This document shows positions 7,934 through 17,566 of a stretch of 64,000 nt of DNA, in pieces. The stretch spans positions 1 through 64,000 of the forward strand of contig JAFUWY010000036.1 in assembly GCA_017477245.1 (NCBI GenBank), read 5' to 3'. The notes beneath the pieces were generated by a model. That model was given only the letters and a program-made list of their open reading frames with translations. It had not been told where the DNA came from and did no database searches. The first letter of the stretch is position 1, and each line of letters begins with the position of its first letter. Source of the DNA: Bacteroidales bacterium (GTDB lineage: Bacteria; Bacteroidota; Bacteroidia; Bacteroidales; UBA932). The position numbers and the translations under genes were made by a program.

Positions 7934-9053
7934 ACTGGATTATCTCATCGTCGGGTCCGGCCTCTATGGCGCGACCTTCGCCCACCTCGCCCACAAGGCA
8001 GGCAAACGATGCCTCGTGATCGACAAGCGCCCGCACCTGGGCGGCAACGTCTATTGCGAGGACGTAGAAGGCATCCACGTCCACAAATACGGGGCGCATA
8101 TCTTCCATACCTCCAACAAGGAAGTCTGGGACTTCGTGAACAGCATCGTACCCTTCAACCGCTACACCAACTCCCCTGTTGCCAACTACCACGGAGAGCT
8201 CTACAACCTGCCGTTCAACATGAACACCTTCCACCAGATGTGGGGTGTGAATACGCCGGAAGAAGCGCAGGCGAAGATCGAGGAGCAGCGCGCAGAGGCA
8301 AAGGAAACCATGGTTGCAGCAGGTGTCGCCGAGCCTCGCAACCTGGAGGAACAGGCCCTGCTGTTGGTCGGTCGGGACATTTACGAGAAACTCGTCAAGG
8401 GTTATACCGAGAAGCAATGGGGCCGCGCCTGCACGGACCTGCCCGCATTCATCATCAAGCGGCTTCCCGTCCGGTTCGTCTACGACAACAACTACTTCAA
8501 CGACAAATACCAAGGCATCCCGGAAGGTGGTTACAACAAGTTGATCGATGGATTGTTAGAGGGGATCGAAACCCGCACGGACACGGATTTCTTCGCGAAT
8601 CGGGAATACTGGGAGAGCATCGCCGACAAGATCGTCTTCACCGGCAAGATTGATGAGTTCTACGGCTATCGCTTCGGCAAGCTCGAATACCGGACAGTCC
8701 GCTTCGAGAACGAGATACTCCCCTGCCCCAATTACCAGGGAAACGCCGTTATCAACTACACTGCCCGCGATGTTCCTTATACCCGCGTCATCGAACACAA
8801 GCACTTCGAGTCCTTCGGGCAAGCGGTCTACGACAACCCGTGTACCGTCATCTCCCGGGAATATTCCACGGAGTGGAAGGACGGCATGGAGCCGTTCTAT
8901 CCGGTTAATGACGAGAAGAACAATTCATTGTATCTGAAGTATAAAGCCCTCGCCGACGCCGAGTCGAACGTAATCTTCGGCGGACGGTTGGCGGAGTATA
9001 AGTATTACGACATGGCCCCCATTGTAGATCGTGTACTAAACCTATGGAAATGA
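7926..9053 (+). CDS. glf: UDP-galactopyranose mutase
   Basis: This 375-residue flavoprotein interconverts UDP-galactopyranose and UDP-galactofuranose. The FAD-binding opening is YLIVGSGLYGATFAHLA with VIDKRPHLGGN (residues ~33-43). Family features include KYGAHIFHTSNKEVWDF, YTEKQWGR, RLPVRFVYDNNYFND and GGRLAEYKYYDM near the end. The length equals that of known enzymes. Its presence predicts galactofuranose (or a derived furanose) in the surface polymer. The gene is much more GC-rich than the genes on either side, so it entered the locus separately or was conserved from a resident locus. It overlaps both neighbours. Confidence 0.96.
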   Translation: MDRLDYLIVGSGLYGATFAHLAHKAGKRCLVIDKRPHLGGNVYCEDVEGIHVHKYGAHIFHTSNKEVWDFVNSIVPFNRYTNSPVANYHGELYNLPFNMNTFHQMWGVNTPEEAQAKIEEQRAEAKETMVAAGVAEPRNLEEQALLLVGRDIYEKLVKGYTEKQWGRACTDLPAFIIKRLPVRFVYDNNYFNDKYQGIPEGGYNKLIDGLLEGIETRTDTDFFANREYWESIADKIVFTGKIDEFYGYRFGKLEYRTVRFENEILPCPNYQGNAVINYTARDVPYTRVIEHKHFESFGQAVYDNPCTVISREYSTEWKDGMEPFYPVNDEKNNSLYLKYKALADAESNVIFGGRLAEYKYYDMAPIVDRVLNLWK

Positions 9054-10069
9054 GTTCAAAACTAATTACTGTCGTTGTGCCCGTCTATAAAGTCGAGCAA
9101 TATATCGACAAATGCCTAACGTCTCTGATTGTTCCAAAGGAACAGTTGCCTTTGCTGGAGGTCTTGGTCGTAAACGACGGGACTCCAGACCGATCTGCGG
9201 ACATGGCGCGGGAATATGAAAAACGATATCCTGATGTCTTTCGCGTAATCGATAAAGATAATGGCGGGCATGGATCAGCATGGAACAGAGGCCTCAAAGA
9301 GGCCAAAGGTAAATACCTGCGATTCCTGGATAGTGACGATTGGTTTACCACCTCCGAGTTTTCCCGCTTGATTTCTCGCCTCGGCTCCTTGGATGTAGAC
9401 ATTGTACTTTCCAATTACAACCGATACTACGTTCAGACCGAGGAGACTATCCTACATCTCATGTATAGCGAAAAAATCGACCAATCTTTTACTGTAGGTC
9501 AATTTGACTGGAGCAAACTGAGTTGGGAGATGTTAAATTTTTGGGGATGCACCTATAGAACCACTATGCTTCAAAAGGAGTATCCTCTGTTTATGGAAGG
9601 TGTCTATTATGATGATGCGATTCTTTTCATCGCACCAGTAATGCTAAGCAAAACCATACACGTCTTCGACGCAACTATTTACAATTACCTTATAGGTCGT
9701 CCCGGGCAAACCATGGCACCTGAGGTCCGAAAGAAACATCTGGATGCCTGGGCGAAAACCCATTTCCAAGTTTTCGACTTTGGAATAAAACACTTTCCAG
9801 ACATCTCGGAGCCAGGTGTCAAATCCTACATATATGCTATATTTCGAGATTGGTTACATGACAGCCTTGTTCGTTTCTCCGATCTTCCATTTAAGCAGAG
9901 TAAGGCGATGACCGATGAATGGAATCACCATTTCGTGCAGATCAAGCAGATTTGTCCTGACATCAGCCAAGCCACCCTTACCATTCGGATTTATCAAACA
10001 CTCCCATTCCCCTTATACTTTTTTATTCGTCGCATCATCTCACTTTTTTTCCCTCCCAATTACCACTGA
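9044..10069 (+). CDS. Family 2 glycosyltransferase
   Basis: This 341-residue GT2 has KLITVVVPVYKVEQYIDKCL, then VVNDGTPDRS and FLDSDDW as the metal-binding motif (about residues 96-102). The segment VIDKDNGGHGSAWNRGLKEA is shared in arrangement with the GT2 at 11143, so the two are paralogues. An ATG at 9050 overlapping the glf stop as ATGA is an equally good start and would shorten the protein by two residues. The acceptor and donor are unknown. A galactofuranosyltransferase role is possible because it follows glf, but that is inference from position only. Confidence 0.85.
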   Translation: MEMSSKLITVVVPVYKVEQYIDKCLTSLIVPKEQLPLLEVLVVNDGTPDRSADMAREYEKRYPDVFRVIDKDNGGHGSAWNRGLKEAKGKYLRFLDSDDWFTTSEFSRLISRLGSLDVDIVLSNYNRYYVQTEETILHLMYSEKIDQSFTVGQFDWSKLSWEMLNFWGCTYRTTMLQKEYPLFMEGVYYDDAILFIAPVMLSKTIHVFDATIYNYLIGRPGQTMAPEVRKKHLDAWAKTHFQVFDFGIKHFPDISEPGVKSYIYAIFRDWLHDSLVRFSDLPFKQSKAMTDEWNHHFVQIKQICPDISQATLTIRIYQTLPFPLYFFIRRIISLFFPPNYH

Positions 10070-11133
10070 TGTCACGGGCTCTTGCTTTCTACCTCCCACA
10101 ATACTACCCCACACCCGAAAATGATCAGTGGTGGGGGAAAGGGTTTACCGAATGGACCAATGTCGGGCGCGCGAGACCTCTGTTCAAAGGACATTATCAG
10201 CCGCGTGTACCGGCCGATCTCGGATATTACGATCTCAGACTTCCGGATGTCCGGGAGCAGCAAGCCAGCATGGCGCGGGAAGCCGGAATCGAAGGCTTCT
10301 GTTATTGGCATTACTGGTTCGCTGGCCAGCGCCTGCTCGACCGGGTATTCACAGAGGTCGTCAGTTCCGGAAAACCGGATTTCCCTTTCTGCCTTTGCTG
10401 GGCCAATCATTCCTGGAAGGCGAAAACCTGGGATCCTGCCATCCCGGATAAGATGCTGATGGAACAGACCTACCCAGGAGCTGAGGACTATAGGAATCAT
10501 TTCCTGGCCATGCTCCCCGCCTTCAAGGATCATCGCTATATCAAAGTTAATGGGAAACTGTTGTTCGGTATCTTCGAACCCGCCGGCATTCCTGATATAG
10601 AAGTAATGGCCCGCATCTGGAACACGATGGCAAAAGAGAATGGGCTTCCTGGGTTTTCTTTCTTCGGCTTTGCACAGGGGGAAGGAGCGCTTCAACCGGC
10701 CCGGAATCCCGCTTATGACCATATCGTCTATGACGCCATGTTCGATGCCGTCTACCGCAGGAATGCAGGCAGCGCAGCACACCTCAAAGCCAAGATTTGT
10801 ACGGTTCTTCATCGGCCCTGGCCGATTGCTTACGACTATTATACAGAGACGGCACTCCGGCAATTCAGCCATTTCCCCGATACCGTCCCTTGCATCGACC
10901 CCAATTTCGATCACTCTCCACGCAGCGGAGCCAAAGGGGTCATCTTCTACAAGGACTCACCTCGGGAATGGGGCCAATTCTGCAAGCAAACAGCCGAACT
11001 CGTTGACGCCAGAGACAGCAATGGTTTACTGTTCATCAAGTCGTGGAATGAATGGGGCGAAGGAAACTACCTGGAACCCGATCTTCGGTTCGGCCGGGCA
11101 TATTTAGAGGAAACATATAAAGCTTTAAAATAA
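10069..11133 (+). CDS. WbsX-type glycosyltransferase / GH99-like protein
   Basis: This 354-residue protein opens ALAFYLPQYYPTPENDQWWG with WGKGFTEWTNV just after, and ends with KSWNEWGEGNYLEPD. This is the signature of the WbsX family (Glyco_tran_WbsX, PF14307), related to family GH99. Such genes occur inside O-antigen and capsule clusters, often fused or adjacent to GT2 enzymes. They are annotated as glycosyltransferases although an endo-acting hydrolase-like fold is implied. No signal peptide is present, so it acts in the cytoplasm. The start codon overlaps the previous stop by one base. Confidence 0.87.
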   Translation: MSRALAFYLPQYYPTPENDQWWGKGFTEWTNVGRARPLFKGHYQPRVPADLGYYDLRLPDVREQQASMAREAGIEGFCYWHYWFAGQRLLDRVFTEVVSSGKPDFPFCLCWANHSWKAKTWDPAIPDKMLMEQTYPGAEDYRNHFLAMLPAFKDHRYIKVNGKLLFGIFEPAGIPDIEVMARIWNTMAKENGLPGFSFFGFAQGEGALQPARNPAYDHIVYDAMFDAVYRRNAGSAAHLKAKICTVLHRPWPIAYDYYTETALRQFSHFPDTVPCIDPNFDHSPRSGAKGVIFYKDSPREWGQFCKQTAELVDARDSNGLLFIKSWNEWGEGNYLEPDLRFGRAYLEETYKALK

Positions 11134-11142
11134 ATCAGCAGC

Positions 11143-12192
11143 ATGGATAAGGTCCTGACTATCATCATCCCATCCTATAACATGGAGAATTATCTTGAGC
11201 GGTGCCTGTCCTCTCTTGTCCTCGATGCTGAGTGGATGTGTCTGTTTGAGGCGCTGGTCATCAATGATGGGTCCAAAGACTGCACTTCCGAGATCGGACA
11301 TGCTTTCGAACAGCGTTTCCCAGACACGTTCCGTGTCATTGACAAGGAGAACGGACACTATGGATCTTGCATCAATAAAGGGATAGAGGAAGCACGAGGT
11401 TCATTTATCAAAGTGCTGGATGCGGATGATACTTTTGATCCAAAGGTCTTTGCCGCTTACTTGGATTTCCTCAAACAAGAAGATGTCAGGCTCAACGCTG
11501 ACGCGATTCTATCCGATTACGTACAAGTTGATGACAATTTGTCTTTGATTGATAAGCATCCATATGGTCTGTACGAGAATCCTTTCGCTTTAAATGCCCT
11601 TACAGATTTAGATCGGCGGCTATGGTTTATTCACGCTTTGACGTATAGAACTAAAATGTTGCGAGACATGCACTACAGGCAGACGGAAGGCGTCCCCTAT
11701 ACCGACATAGAGTGGTGCTACTATCCAACGGCTGCAGTCAAGACTCTATATCGTTTCCACGGATATCTATACCGATACACGAAACTGCGGGAAGAGCAAT
11801 CCGTCGCTCCGGCAGTCCAAGGTAGAAATATTGACAAACAGATCGGACTTGTCGAAAAAATGATTCATCAATCGCAGGGCATTACCCCTTTCCAGCAGGA
11901 CCTGCTAAAACTCAACATATCCCATATTTACCAACTTTGTCTACTGACACTCCATAAATACATCCGTTCCGATCACTCGCTTCAAGAGTTCGACAGAGCG
12001 TTAAAATCATCTACTCCTGCTCTATATCAAGAAATGAGCGATTATCAGACAGTCGTTGCCGGAATCACAGTAAAACCCGTCAAATTATGGAGAGAACACC
12101 ATATACTGAGATTGAAACTCATACAATACACCTACTCATTGGCAGATATCAAAGCGGGAATCTCTAAGCGGATCCGCATTAAGCACTCATGA
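11143..12192 (+). CDS. Family 2 glycosyltransferase
   Basis: This 349-residue GT2 has LTIIIPSYNMENYLERCLSS, VINDGSKDCT and VLDADDTFD (about residues 92-100). It shares the RFPDTFRVIDKENGHYGS layout with the GT2 at 9044, which indicates duplication within the locus or within the donor. The C-terminal region is helical and probably binds the acceptor. The stop overlaps the next start by 4 bp. The sugar donor cannot be assigned. Confidence 0.86.
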   Translation: MDKVLTIIIPSYNMENYLERCLSSLVLDAEWMCLFEALVINDGSKDCTSEIGHAFEQRFPDTFRVIDKENGHYGSCINKGIEEARGSFIKVLDADDTFDPKVFAAYLDFLKQEDVRLNADAILSDYVQVDDNLSLIDKHPYGLYENPFALNALTDLDRRLWFIHALTYRTKMLRDMHYRQTEGVPYTDIEWCYYPTAAVKTLYRFHGYLYRYTKLREEQSVAPAVQGRNIDKQIGLVEKMIHQSQGITPFQQDLLKLNISHIYQLCLLTLHKYIRSDHSLQEFDRALKSSTPALYQEMSDYQTVVAGITVKPVKLWREHHILRLKLIQYTYSLADIKAGISKRIRIKHS

Positions 12193-13172
12193 CAAACACC
12201 CGGCAATCGAACTTTGAGTTCCTTAGAATCGTCTGTATGCTGATGGTTCTTGTGTGTCATGCGGTGGGGTATGTACAGGAGCAGGATCTCGTTGGCGTCC
12301 AAGGGGTATTGAAACTCCTGCTCTCTCAGTTCTGTCTGGTTTGCGTCAATGTATTTATCATGATTTCCGGTTGGTTCGGCATCAAGGCTTCCTGGAAGGG
12401 TGCTGGGAAATTGCTGTTCCAAGTACTATACTTTACACTGCTCTGTGCCGTTGTTTTCCTGATTCTGGGGCTACCGGTCTCTTTCCGCAGGGACATCCTT
12501 CCGAACCTGCTGTTCGGATCGGGGTATTGGTTTGTCGTTGCATATCTGATCCTGTATGCGATCTCTCCTGTTCTTAATGCTTTCATTGAGCACGCCAGTC
12601 AAAAGGAGTATCGGAATGTTCTGATCGCCTGGATGATCGTAGAGTTCGTCTATGGGTTCCTGCTCGACACCGGGCATTTTGCATTCGGGTTTTCTCCGTT
12701 GTCTTTTATTGGGCTGTACCTGCTTGCACGATATGCCCGATTGTATCCCGGTAAGTTGTTTTCACTCAGCATCAGGGATGACTTTCTGGTTTATATCGGT
12801 GTCACGCTTTTGTCAATTGTCGCTTTCTGGTTCGGTTACAAATGGTTCGGGAGGGGCTTCCACCTCAACCACTACGATTCACCTCTGGCCATCATCGCCT
12901 CATTGTATTTCTTGCTGGCATTCTCCAAGATGAAGTTCCAGAGCAAGACGATCAATTGGCTGGCGTCTTCTGCATTCGCCATCTATCTTGTCCACGAGAA
13001 TCTATTGGTCTCTCCTTGGTATCATCGGTTGTTCGACAATATGACAGAATGGGGAACGCCATTAATGACTTATCCTATAGCTGCTATCCTATTGCTTCTT
13101 TTCGGGTTATTCTGCATCATTATTGACAAGCCCAGAGTTTATCTATGGGATATGATCGCAAAAAAGAAGTGA
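12189..13172 (+). CDS. Membrane O-acyltransferase (acyltransferase family 3)
   Basis: This 327-residue integral membrane protein has about ten spans. It begins NFEFLRIVCMLMVLVCHAVGY, where the Arg and His match the opening helix of acyltransferase family 3 (PF01757). Later features are MISGWFG and SAFAIYLVHENLL near the C-terminus. These enzymes put acetyl or other acyl groups on sugars of exported polysaccharides. It is one of several acyltransferases in this operon, so the polymer is probably decorated at more than one position. Confidence 0.87.
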   Translation: MTNTRQSNFEFLRIVCMLMVLVCHAVGYVQEQDLVGVQGVLKLLLSQFCLVCVNVFIMISGWFGIKASWKGAGKLLFQVLYFTLLCAVVFLILGLPVSFRRDILPNLLFGSGYWFVVAYLILYAISPVLNAFIEHASQKEYRNVLIAWMIVEFVYGFLLDTGHFAFGFSPLSFIGLYLLARYARLYPGKLFSLSIRDDFLVYIGVTLLSIVAFWFGYKWFGRGFHLNHYDSPLAIIASLYFLLAFSKMKFQSKTINWLASSAFAIYLVHENLLVSPWYHRLFDNMTEWGTPLMTYPIAAILLLLFGLFCIIIDKPRVYLWDMIAKKK

Positions 13173-14353
13173 TGTTTTCTCGAAAATATCTGGTTATCTG
13201 TTTCTTGTGCTTCTCCTTTCTTTCTCTTGCATGTGAGAAATTGGAGACTCCGGATTCAACACACACGCAAGGATACCTTGAATCACCTGACTCAGTCATC
13301 GTGAGACAGTCCAAGATCTACACGGATACGATTCATACCGGGACAGGCATCCGGATCCAGCAAATGTTCAACAACCCGGTTCAGGAGGATAACATTGCTG
13401 ATCCTTCCTTGATTCGAGGGGAGAACGGTATCTTTTATTTATTCGCAACGGAAAGCGGTAATCATCCGAACGTACCTATCTACAAATCCAAAGACTTGAT
13501 TAATTGGTATTTTATCGAGTCTGCGTTCAGCAATGAGACACGTCCGACTTCTTTTACCGGGAATCTCTGGGCCCCGGATATCAACTACATTAACAAGAAA
13601 TACGTCCTGTTTTATTCCATGTCCCGATGGGGCGGAGAACTAGATTGCGGCATTGGAGTAGCTATTGCAGACCAGCCCTATGGGCCATTCACCGATTATG
13701 CTAAATTGTTTGACAGCCAAGAAATTGGTGTTCGTAACAGCATCGACCCCTTTTACATGGAAGATGACGGGGAAAAGTATCTGTTCTGGGGCAGTCACCA
13801 CGGGATTTTCGGAATCCGCTTAAGCGACGATGGGCTTTCCGTTGCAAAGGATGCGGAGAAATTCCAAGTGGCAGGACCTGGAGGAGAAGGGACTTACATC
13901 CATAAACGAGACGGATATTATTATCTTTTCGTCTCGGTCGGCACCTGCTGCAGTGGTCTCTCCAGCACTTACCAGGTCATGATAGGAAGAGCGGAATCTC
14001 TAGTTGGGCCCTATTACGACCAACAGGGCAAAAGCTTGATGGAGAGTCTGGGCACTTCTTTCCTTCATGCAAATGGTTTTGTCATCGGTCCGGGTCACAA
14101 TTCAGAATTCATTACAGATGACAATGGGGACGATTGGGTTTTATATCATGGCTATTTAAAAGAGAAGCCCGAATTAGGCCGTATTTTGTTCCTGGATAAA
14201 GTCTATTGGGATCACGGATGGCCTCATATCCCGGACCGTTCTCCCTCAGTCAGTTCGGAAATTCCTTATTTCAAAGAAAAAGCCGCAAAAGAATCTCTTT
14301 TCCAGAGAATCCGTGGTTTTCTTTCGAATCTGAATCCACCTAAACGTCATTAA
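13172..14353 (+). CDS. GH43-like glycosidase lipoprotein
   Basis: The chosen start is the ATG at 13172, which overlaps the previous stop as TGATG and leaves a proper lipoprotein signal (KYLVICFLCFSFLSLACEK, lipobox LACE). An ATG at 13145 would add nine charged residues ahead of the signal. The mature protein is a five-bladed propeller of the GH43 type. NIADPSLIRG holds the expected catalytic base Asp, NSIDPFYMED the pKa-modulating Asp, and GGEGTYIHKRDGYYYLF the expected acid Glu. GH43 enzymes usually act on arabinofuranosides or xylosides. A surface or periplasmic lipoprotein glycosidase inside a capsule operon suggests trimming of a furanose-containing polymer, which is inference. Confidence 0.84.
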   Translation: MFSRKYLVICFLCFSFLSLACEKLETPDSTHTQGYLESPDSVIVRQSKIYTDTIHTGTGIRIQQMFNNPVQEDNIADPSLIRGENGIFYLFATESGNHPNVPIYKSKDLINWYFIESAFSNETRPTSFTGNLWAPDINYINKKYVLFYSMSRWGGELDCGIGVAIADQPYGPFTDYAKLFDSQEIGVRNSIDPFYMEDDGEKYLFWGSHHGIFGIRLSDDGLSVAKDAEKFQVAGPGGEGTYIHKRDGYYYLFVSVGTCCSGLSSTYQVMIGRAESLVGPYYDQQGKSLMESLGTSFLHANGFVIGPGHNSEFITDDNGDDWVLYHGYLKEKPELGRILFLDKVYWDHGWPHIPDRSPSVSSEIPYFKEKAAKESLFQRIRGFLSNLNPPKRH

Positions 14354-14354
14354 A

Positions 14355-15179
14355 ATGGATCGTGGAGACATTCATCACGCCTGGCTCATCATCGCGCATA
14401 ACGAATTCGGCACCCTACAGCACCTGATCTCTGCACTGGATAGTTCGGAGAGCGATATCTATGTCCACATCGACAAGAAAGTAACTGTTCTTCCAGAACT
14501 CCGCGTTGAGAAAAGTCACTTGGTCGTTCTTTGCGAACGTGTTGATGTGCGTTGGGGATCGGTCAGTCAGATTCAATGTGAACTTGCACTCTTGAAAGCA
14601 GCTGTGGTTAATGGCCCCTATGACTATTATCACATTATTTCCGGGACTACTTTGCCCCTGAAAGGGATGCCAGAGATCAACCGCTATTTCGAAGCAAAGG
14701 CTGGCAGTTCTATTTGCACGGGCCTCTGCAAGGACCTTCCCTACCAGGAAACATTGAAAGTCCGGCGATATAATCTGTTTCTAAGGAACTACGCTTCCCG
14801 TAATGGATTCTTGAAAAGCGCCAGTCAGTTCTTATGGAAATCGGCCATCGCTATACAGCGCATTCTCGGTATAGAAGCCAACCGCAGTAAGGAGTTCTAT
14901 AAGGCGAGCAACTGGCTGAGCCTGACAGAGGAAGCAACGCAGTATCTTCTCTCACGGGAGAAGGAAATCCTGAAGATCTACCGCTACAGTTTCTGCGGAG
15001 ACGAGTATTTCGCCCCTTCGGAGTTGATGGCATCGCCTTACAAAGACCGGATGATCAGCGATGACCATTACCTGCGCCACAACATCGCACGGTCCAACGC
15101 CAGTGTCTTTCATCTTGCAGAGTATAATGAACTCTGCAAGACCGATTACCTCTTCGCTCGCAAGTTCACCGAATCATGA
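14355..15179 (+). CDS. GT14-like core-2/I-branching beta-1,6-N-acetylglucosaminyltransferase family protein
   Basis: This 274-residue protein begins HHAWLIIAHNEFGTLQHLIS, followed by IYVHIDKKV and VDVRWGSVSQIQCELALLKAA, then YDYYHIISGTTLPLKG. This series is typical of bacterial core-2/I-branching enzymes (PF02485). A second family member lies at 18475 in the same operon with the same motif order. The enzyme should add a branch sugar in the cytoplasm. Whether the donor is UDP-GlcNAc or another nucleotide sugar is not visible. It overlaps the next gene by 4 bp. Confidence 0.87.
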   Translation: MDRGDIHHAWLIIAHNEFGTLQHLISALDSSESDIYVHIDKKVTVLPELRVEKSHLVVLCERVDVRWGSVSQIQCELALLKAAVVNGPYDYYHIISGTTLPLKGMPEINRYFEAKAGSSICTGLCKDLPYQETLKVRRYNLFLRNYASRNGFLKSASQFLWKSAIAIQRILGIEANRSKEFYKASNWLSLTEEATQYLLSREKEILKIYRYSFCGDEYFAPSELMASPYKDRMISDDHYLRHNIARSNASVFHLAEYNELCKTDYLFARKFTES

Positions 15180-16006
15180 ATCTATCCAAGACTTTTCTTT
15201 GGAGAAAACTCCGGGAGCGCAAAATCCTCGCTACTCATAAGCGGGTAGCCAAGATTTGCGAAAAACTCATTGCTGAATACCAGGAGCACCCGGTGCACTT
15301 TACGTTCGAGGCCAAGAAGGAATTCGACACGGACAAGATTATCTGGCAGTACTGGGCGCAAGGCTATGATGATGTGCCGGATGTGGTGCGGACTTGCTTG
15401 GAGTCTGTCGATAAATATGCTTCGGATTATACAATCGTCCGGTTAACGGATGAGAACATGTCGGAGTATTTGGATCTTCCGGACTTCGTTCAGCAGAGGA
15501 GAGCTACTTATTCCCGAGCACATTTTTCCGACCTGCTCAGACTGATCCTGCTGAAGACCTATGGCGGCATATGGATGGATGCTACTATCTTGATGACAGC
15601 ACCTTTACCCCGAGAATGGTCAGAATCTGAATTCTTTGTCTTCAGGCGGGACCCAAAAGAGCCTAATTACAAGTATTGGCGCAATACCTATGCTTACTAT
15701 TTCGGCTGGGCAAAAGGGTTCCGGGTCAATATGCTTAACAGTTTCATCATCGCCAAGAAGGGTAATGTAACCATCTGTGAGCTATGCGATTTGATGCTCC
15801 TATGGTGGCGAAACCATGATAATGTTCCGGATTATTTCTTTTTCCAGATTCTCTTCGATGTGTATGATTGTGCGGATAAATCATTGTTGGTAAGCGACAC
15901 CTTGTCTCACTATCTTCAGCAGTCCATCAACGATCCCAAGTTTATAATTATGCAGAGGGAGGACATATTAAAGCGAATTCCAATCCATAAACTCACTTAC
16001 AAATAG
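15176..16006 (+). CDS. Capsular polysaccharide synthesis glycosyltransferase (Caps_synth / DXD type)
   Basis: This 276-residue protein shows KIIWQYWAQGYDDVPDVVRT, then RAHFSDLLRLILLKTYGGIW and MDATI. The Asp in GGIWMDATI takes the position of the DXD metal-binding motif of the Caps_synth / Gly_transf_sug families (PF05704, PF04488). The N-terminus is basic and helical without a signal peptide, so it works on the cytoplasmic face. The donor sugar is unknown. Composition is AT-rich like the neighbouring genes. Confidence 0.84.
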   Translation: MNLSKTFLWRKLRERKILATHKRVAKICEKLIAEYQEHPVHFTFEAKKEFDTDKIIWQYWAQGYDDVPDVVRTCLESVDKYASDYTIVRLTDENMSEYLDLPDFVQQRRATYSRAHFSDLLRLILLKTYGGIWMDATILMTAPLPREWSESEFFVFRRDPKEPNYKYWRNTYAYYFGWAKGFRVNMLNSFIIAKKGNVTICELCDLMLLWWRNHDNVPDYFFFQILFDVYDCADKSLLVSDTLSHYLQQSINDPKFIIMQREDILKRIPIHKLTYK

Positions 16007-16011
16007 GTTTT

Positions 16012-16494
16012 ATGTCTATAAAAGATAGATTTCTCGAATGGTTGATTCGTCCCGAGCGATATTATATCCGGCGGTATTTACGATTCCTGCGAAAAGAAGA
16101 GAAATATACGTTCACGTCTTCGAACAAAGTGCTTGCATTCTGGTACAAGGGACGAAAGAACCGGCTTGGCTCCCGGCTCGGGTTCATCATCAGCGCCGGA
16201 TGCTTCGGCGAAGGGTTGCAAATAGAGCACTATGGTTCTATCATAGTTAATCCAAAAGCCCGTATTGGTAAGAACTGCAAGATTCATGGGAACTGTTGCA
16301 TAGGAAGCAATGGTGGATATCCCGACGAATCCCCCATCCTTGGAGATCATGTGGACATTGGGCAGGGCGCACAGATTCTGGGTGGCATTCGTGTCGCAGA
16401 CAACGTTCGAATAGGAGCAGGCGCTGTGGTTGTTAAAGATATATTGACCCCGGGAGTTACTGTTGTTGGTATCCCAGCCAAATCGATTCATTAA
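16012..16494 (+). CDS. Hexapeptide-repeat O-acetyltransferase (serine acetyltransferase-like)
   Basis: This 160-residue protein has a helical N-terminus and a left-handed beta-helix from about residue 60. The hexapeptide pattern is visible in LQIEHYGSIIVNPKARIGKNCKIHGNCCIG, here quoted in segments: LQIEHYGSIIV, NPKARIG, KNCKIHG. The final coil VRIGAGAVVVKDI and GIPAKSI match the LbH serine-acetyltransferase-like class. It probably acetylates a sugar intermediate using acetyl-CoA. It ends directly before the next acyltransferase gene (0 bp gap). Confidence 0.85.
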   Translation: MSIKDRFLEWLIRPERYYIRRYLRFLRKEEKYTFTSSNKVLAFWYKGRKNRLGSRLGFIISAGCFGEGLQIEHYGSIIVNPKARIGKNCKIHGNCCIGSNGGYPDESPILGDHVDIGQGAQILGGIRVADNVRIGAGAVVVKDILTPGVTVVGIPAKSIH

Positions 16495-17553
16495 ATGGAG
16501 ACAAAACGTATCGGCTACCTTGATGCGCTACGGGGATTCACCATGATCCTCGTGGTTTACAGCCACGTGATTTCATTCACGTTCCAAGGTGTATCGGGGT
16601 TTAGTTTCAATGATATCTTCGTGACTTTCAGGATGCCGTTGTTCTTCTTCCTAAGCGGTTTCCTGATGTTCAAACCGGGACGGTTCAGGAATGGCAAGGA
16701 CACGATGACTTTCCTAAAGAACAAATTCAAGGTCCAGTTGATACCGACACTCATCTTCACGGTCATCTTCTGCCTTGTTTTCCGCTACTCATTTGGAGAC
16801 TTGTGGTTTGAGAAGGCCAAATGCGGATATTGGTTCACATTGACGTTATTTTACTTCTTCACCATTTACGCCCTCGGGGATTACGTCCTGGGGCGCTTCC
16901 TGAAGGGGAAAACCAAATGGGCTGTCGGCGCCATGGTTTCCTTGCTGATCTATGCATTCTCAAAGTATTCCATCTCGCCGGCCTGCCCTTGGGCAGATTC
17001 CTTCCTCTGTGGATTCATCGGGTATGCCAATCTTCAGTTCTTCCTGTTTTTCTTCATGGGAGCGACCATAAAGGCTCACTTCGATCAGTTCCAGGCATTA
17101 CTGGACAGGAAAAACGTCATGTTTTGGCTTATTGTATGTTTCATCACACTTGAATTTATCATCCAACTGCCTCAAAGCCGGGATTGGATCATCTCGACAT
17201 TGTCTTTCTCCGCTTATTCGTTGATCAAGACCCTCGCCGGCATCTTGGGTGTAGTCGCCATCTTTGCTTATTTCAGGGAATACCACCATTTCTTCGAGAA
17301 CACGGCCGTCGGGACCAGCCTGCAATATATCGGGCAAAGGACATTGGATATCTATCTGATCCATCTCCTGCTCATCCGCACGGATATGGGATTTGCCGGG
17401 GAATTCCTTCTCCGCTACCACAATCCAATCTCAGAATTGTTCCTCGGGATGGCAGCATCCATGTTGATCATAGGCATCTGTTTAGTGCTTAGCAGTTTCC
17501 TTCGCACCAGCGACGTTCTCGCAAAATTATTGTTTGGCAAGGTTCTCAAATAG
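16495..17553 (+). CDS. Membrane acyltransferase (OafA/YrhL-like)
   Basis: This 352-residue integral membrane protein has about ten spans. The opening GYLDALRGFTMILVVYSHV holds the DxxRG and His of acyltransferase family 3, and FRMPLFFFLSGFLMFKPG is the second signature. Together with the genes at 12189, 16012 and 22689 it makes four candidate acyl-transfer steps in one operon. The substrate cannot be specified from sequence. Confidence 0.88.
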   Translation: METKRIGYLDALRGFTMILVVYSHVISFTFQGVSGFSFNDIFVTFRMPLFFFLSGFLMFKPGRFRNGKDTMTFLKNKFKVQLIPTLIFTVIFCLVFRYSFGDLWFEKAKCGYWFTLTLFYFFTIYALGDYVLGRFLKGKTKWAVGAMVSLLIYAFSKYSISPACPWADSFLCGFIGYANLQFFLFFFMGATIKAHFDQFQALLDRKNVMFWLIVCFITLEFIIQLPQSRDWIISTLSFSAYSLIKTLAGILGVVAIFAYFREYHHFFENTAVGTSLQYIGQRTLDIYLIHLLLIRTDMGFAGEFLLRYHNPISELFLGMAASMLIIGICLVLSSFLRTSDVLAKLLFGKVLK

Positions 17554-17566
17554 CACTACCGAAATC

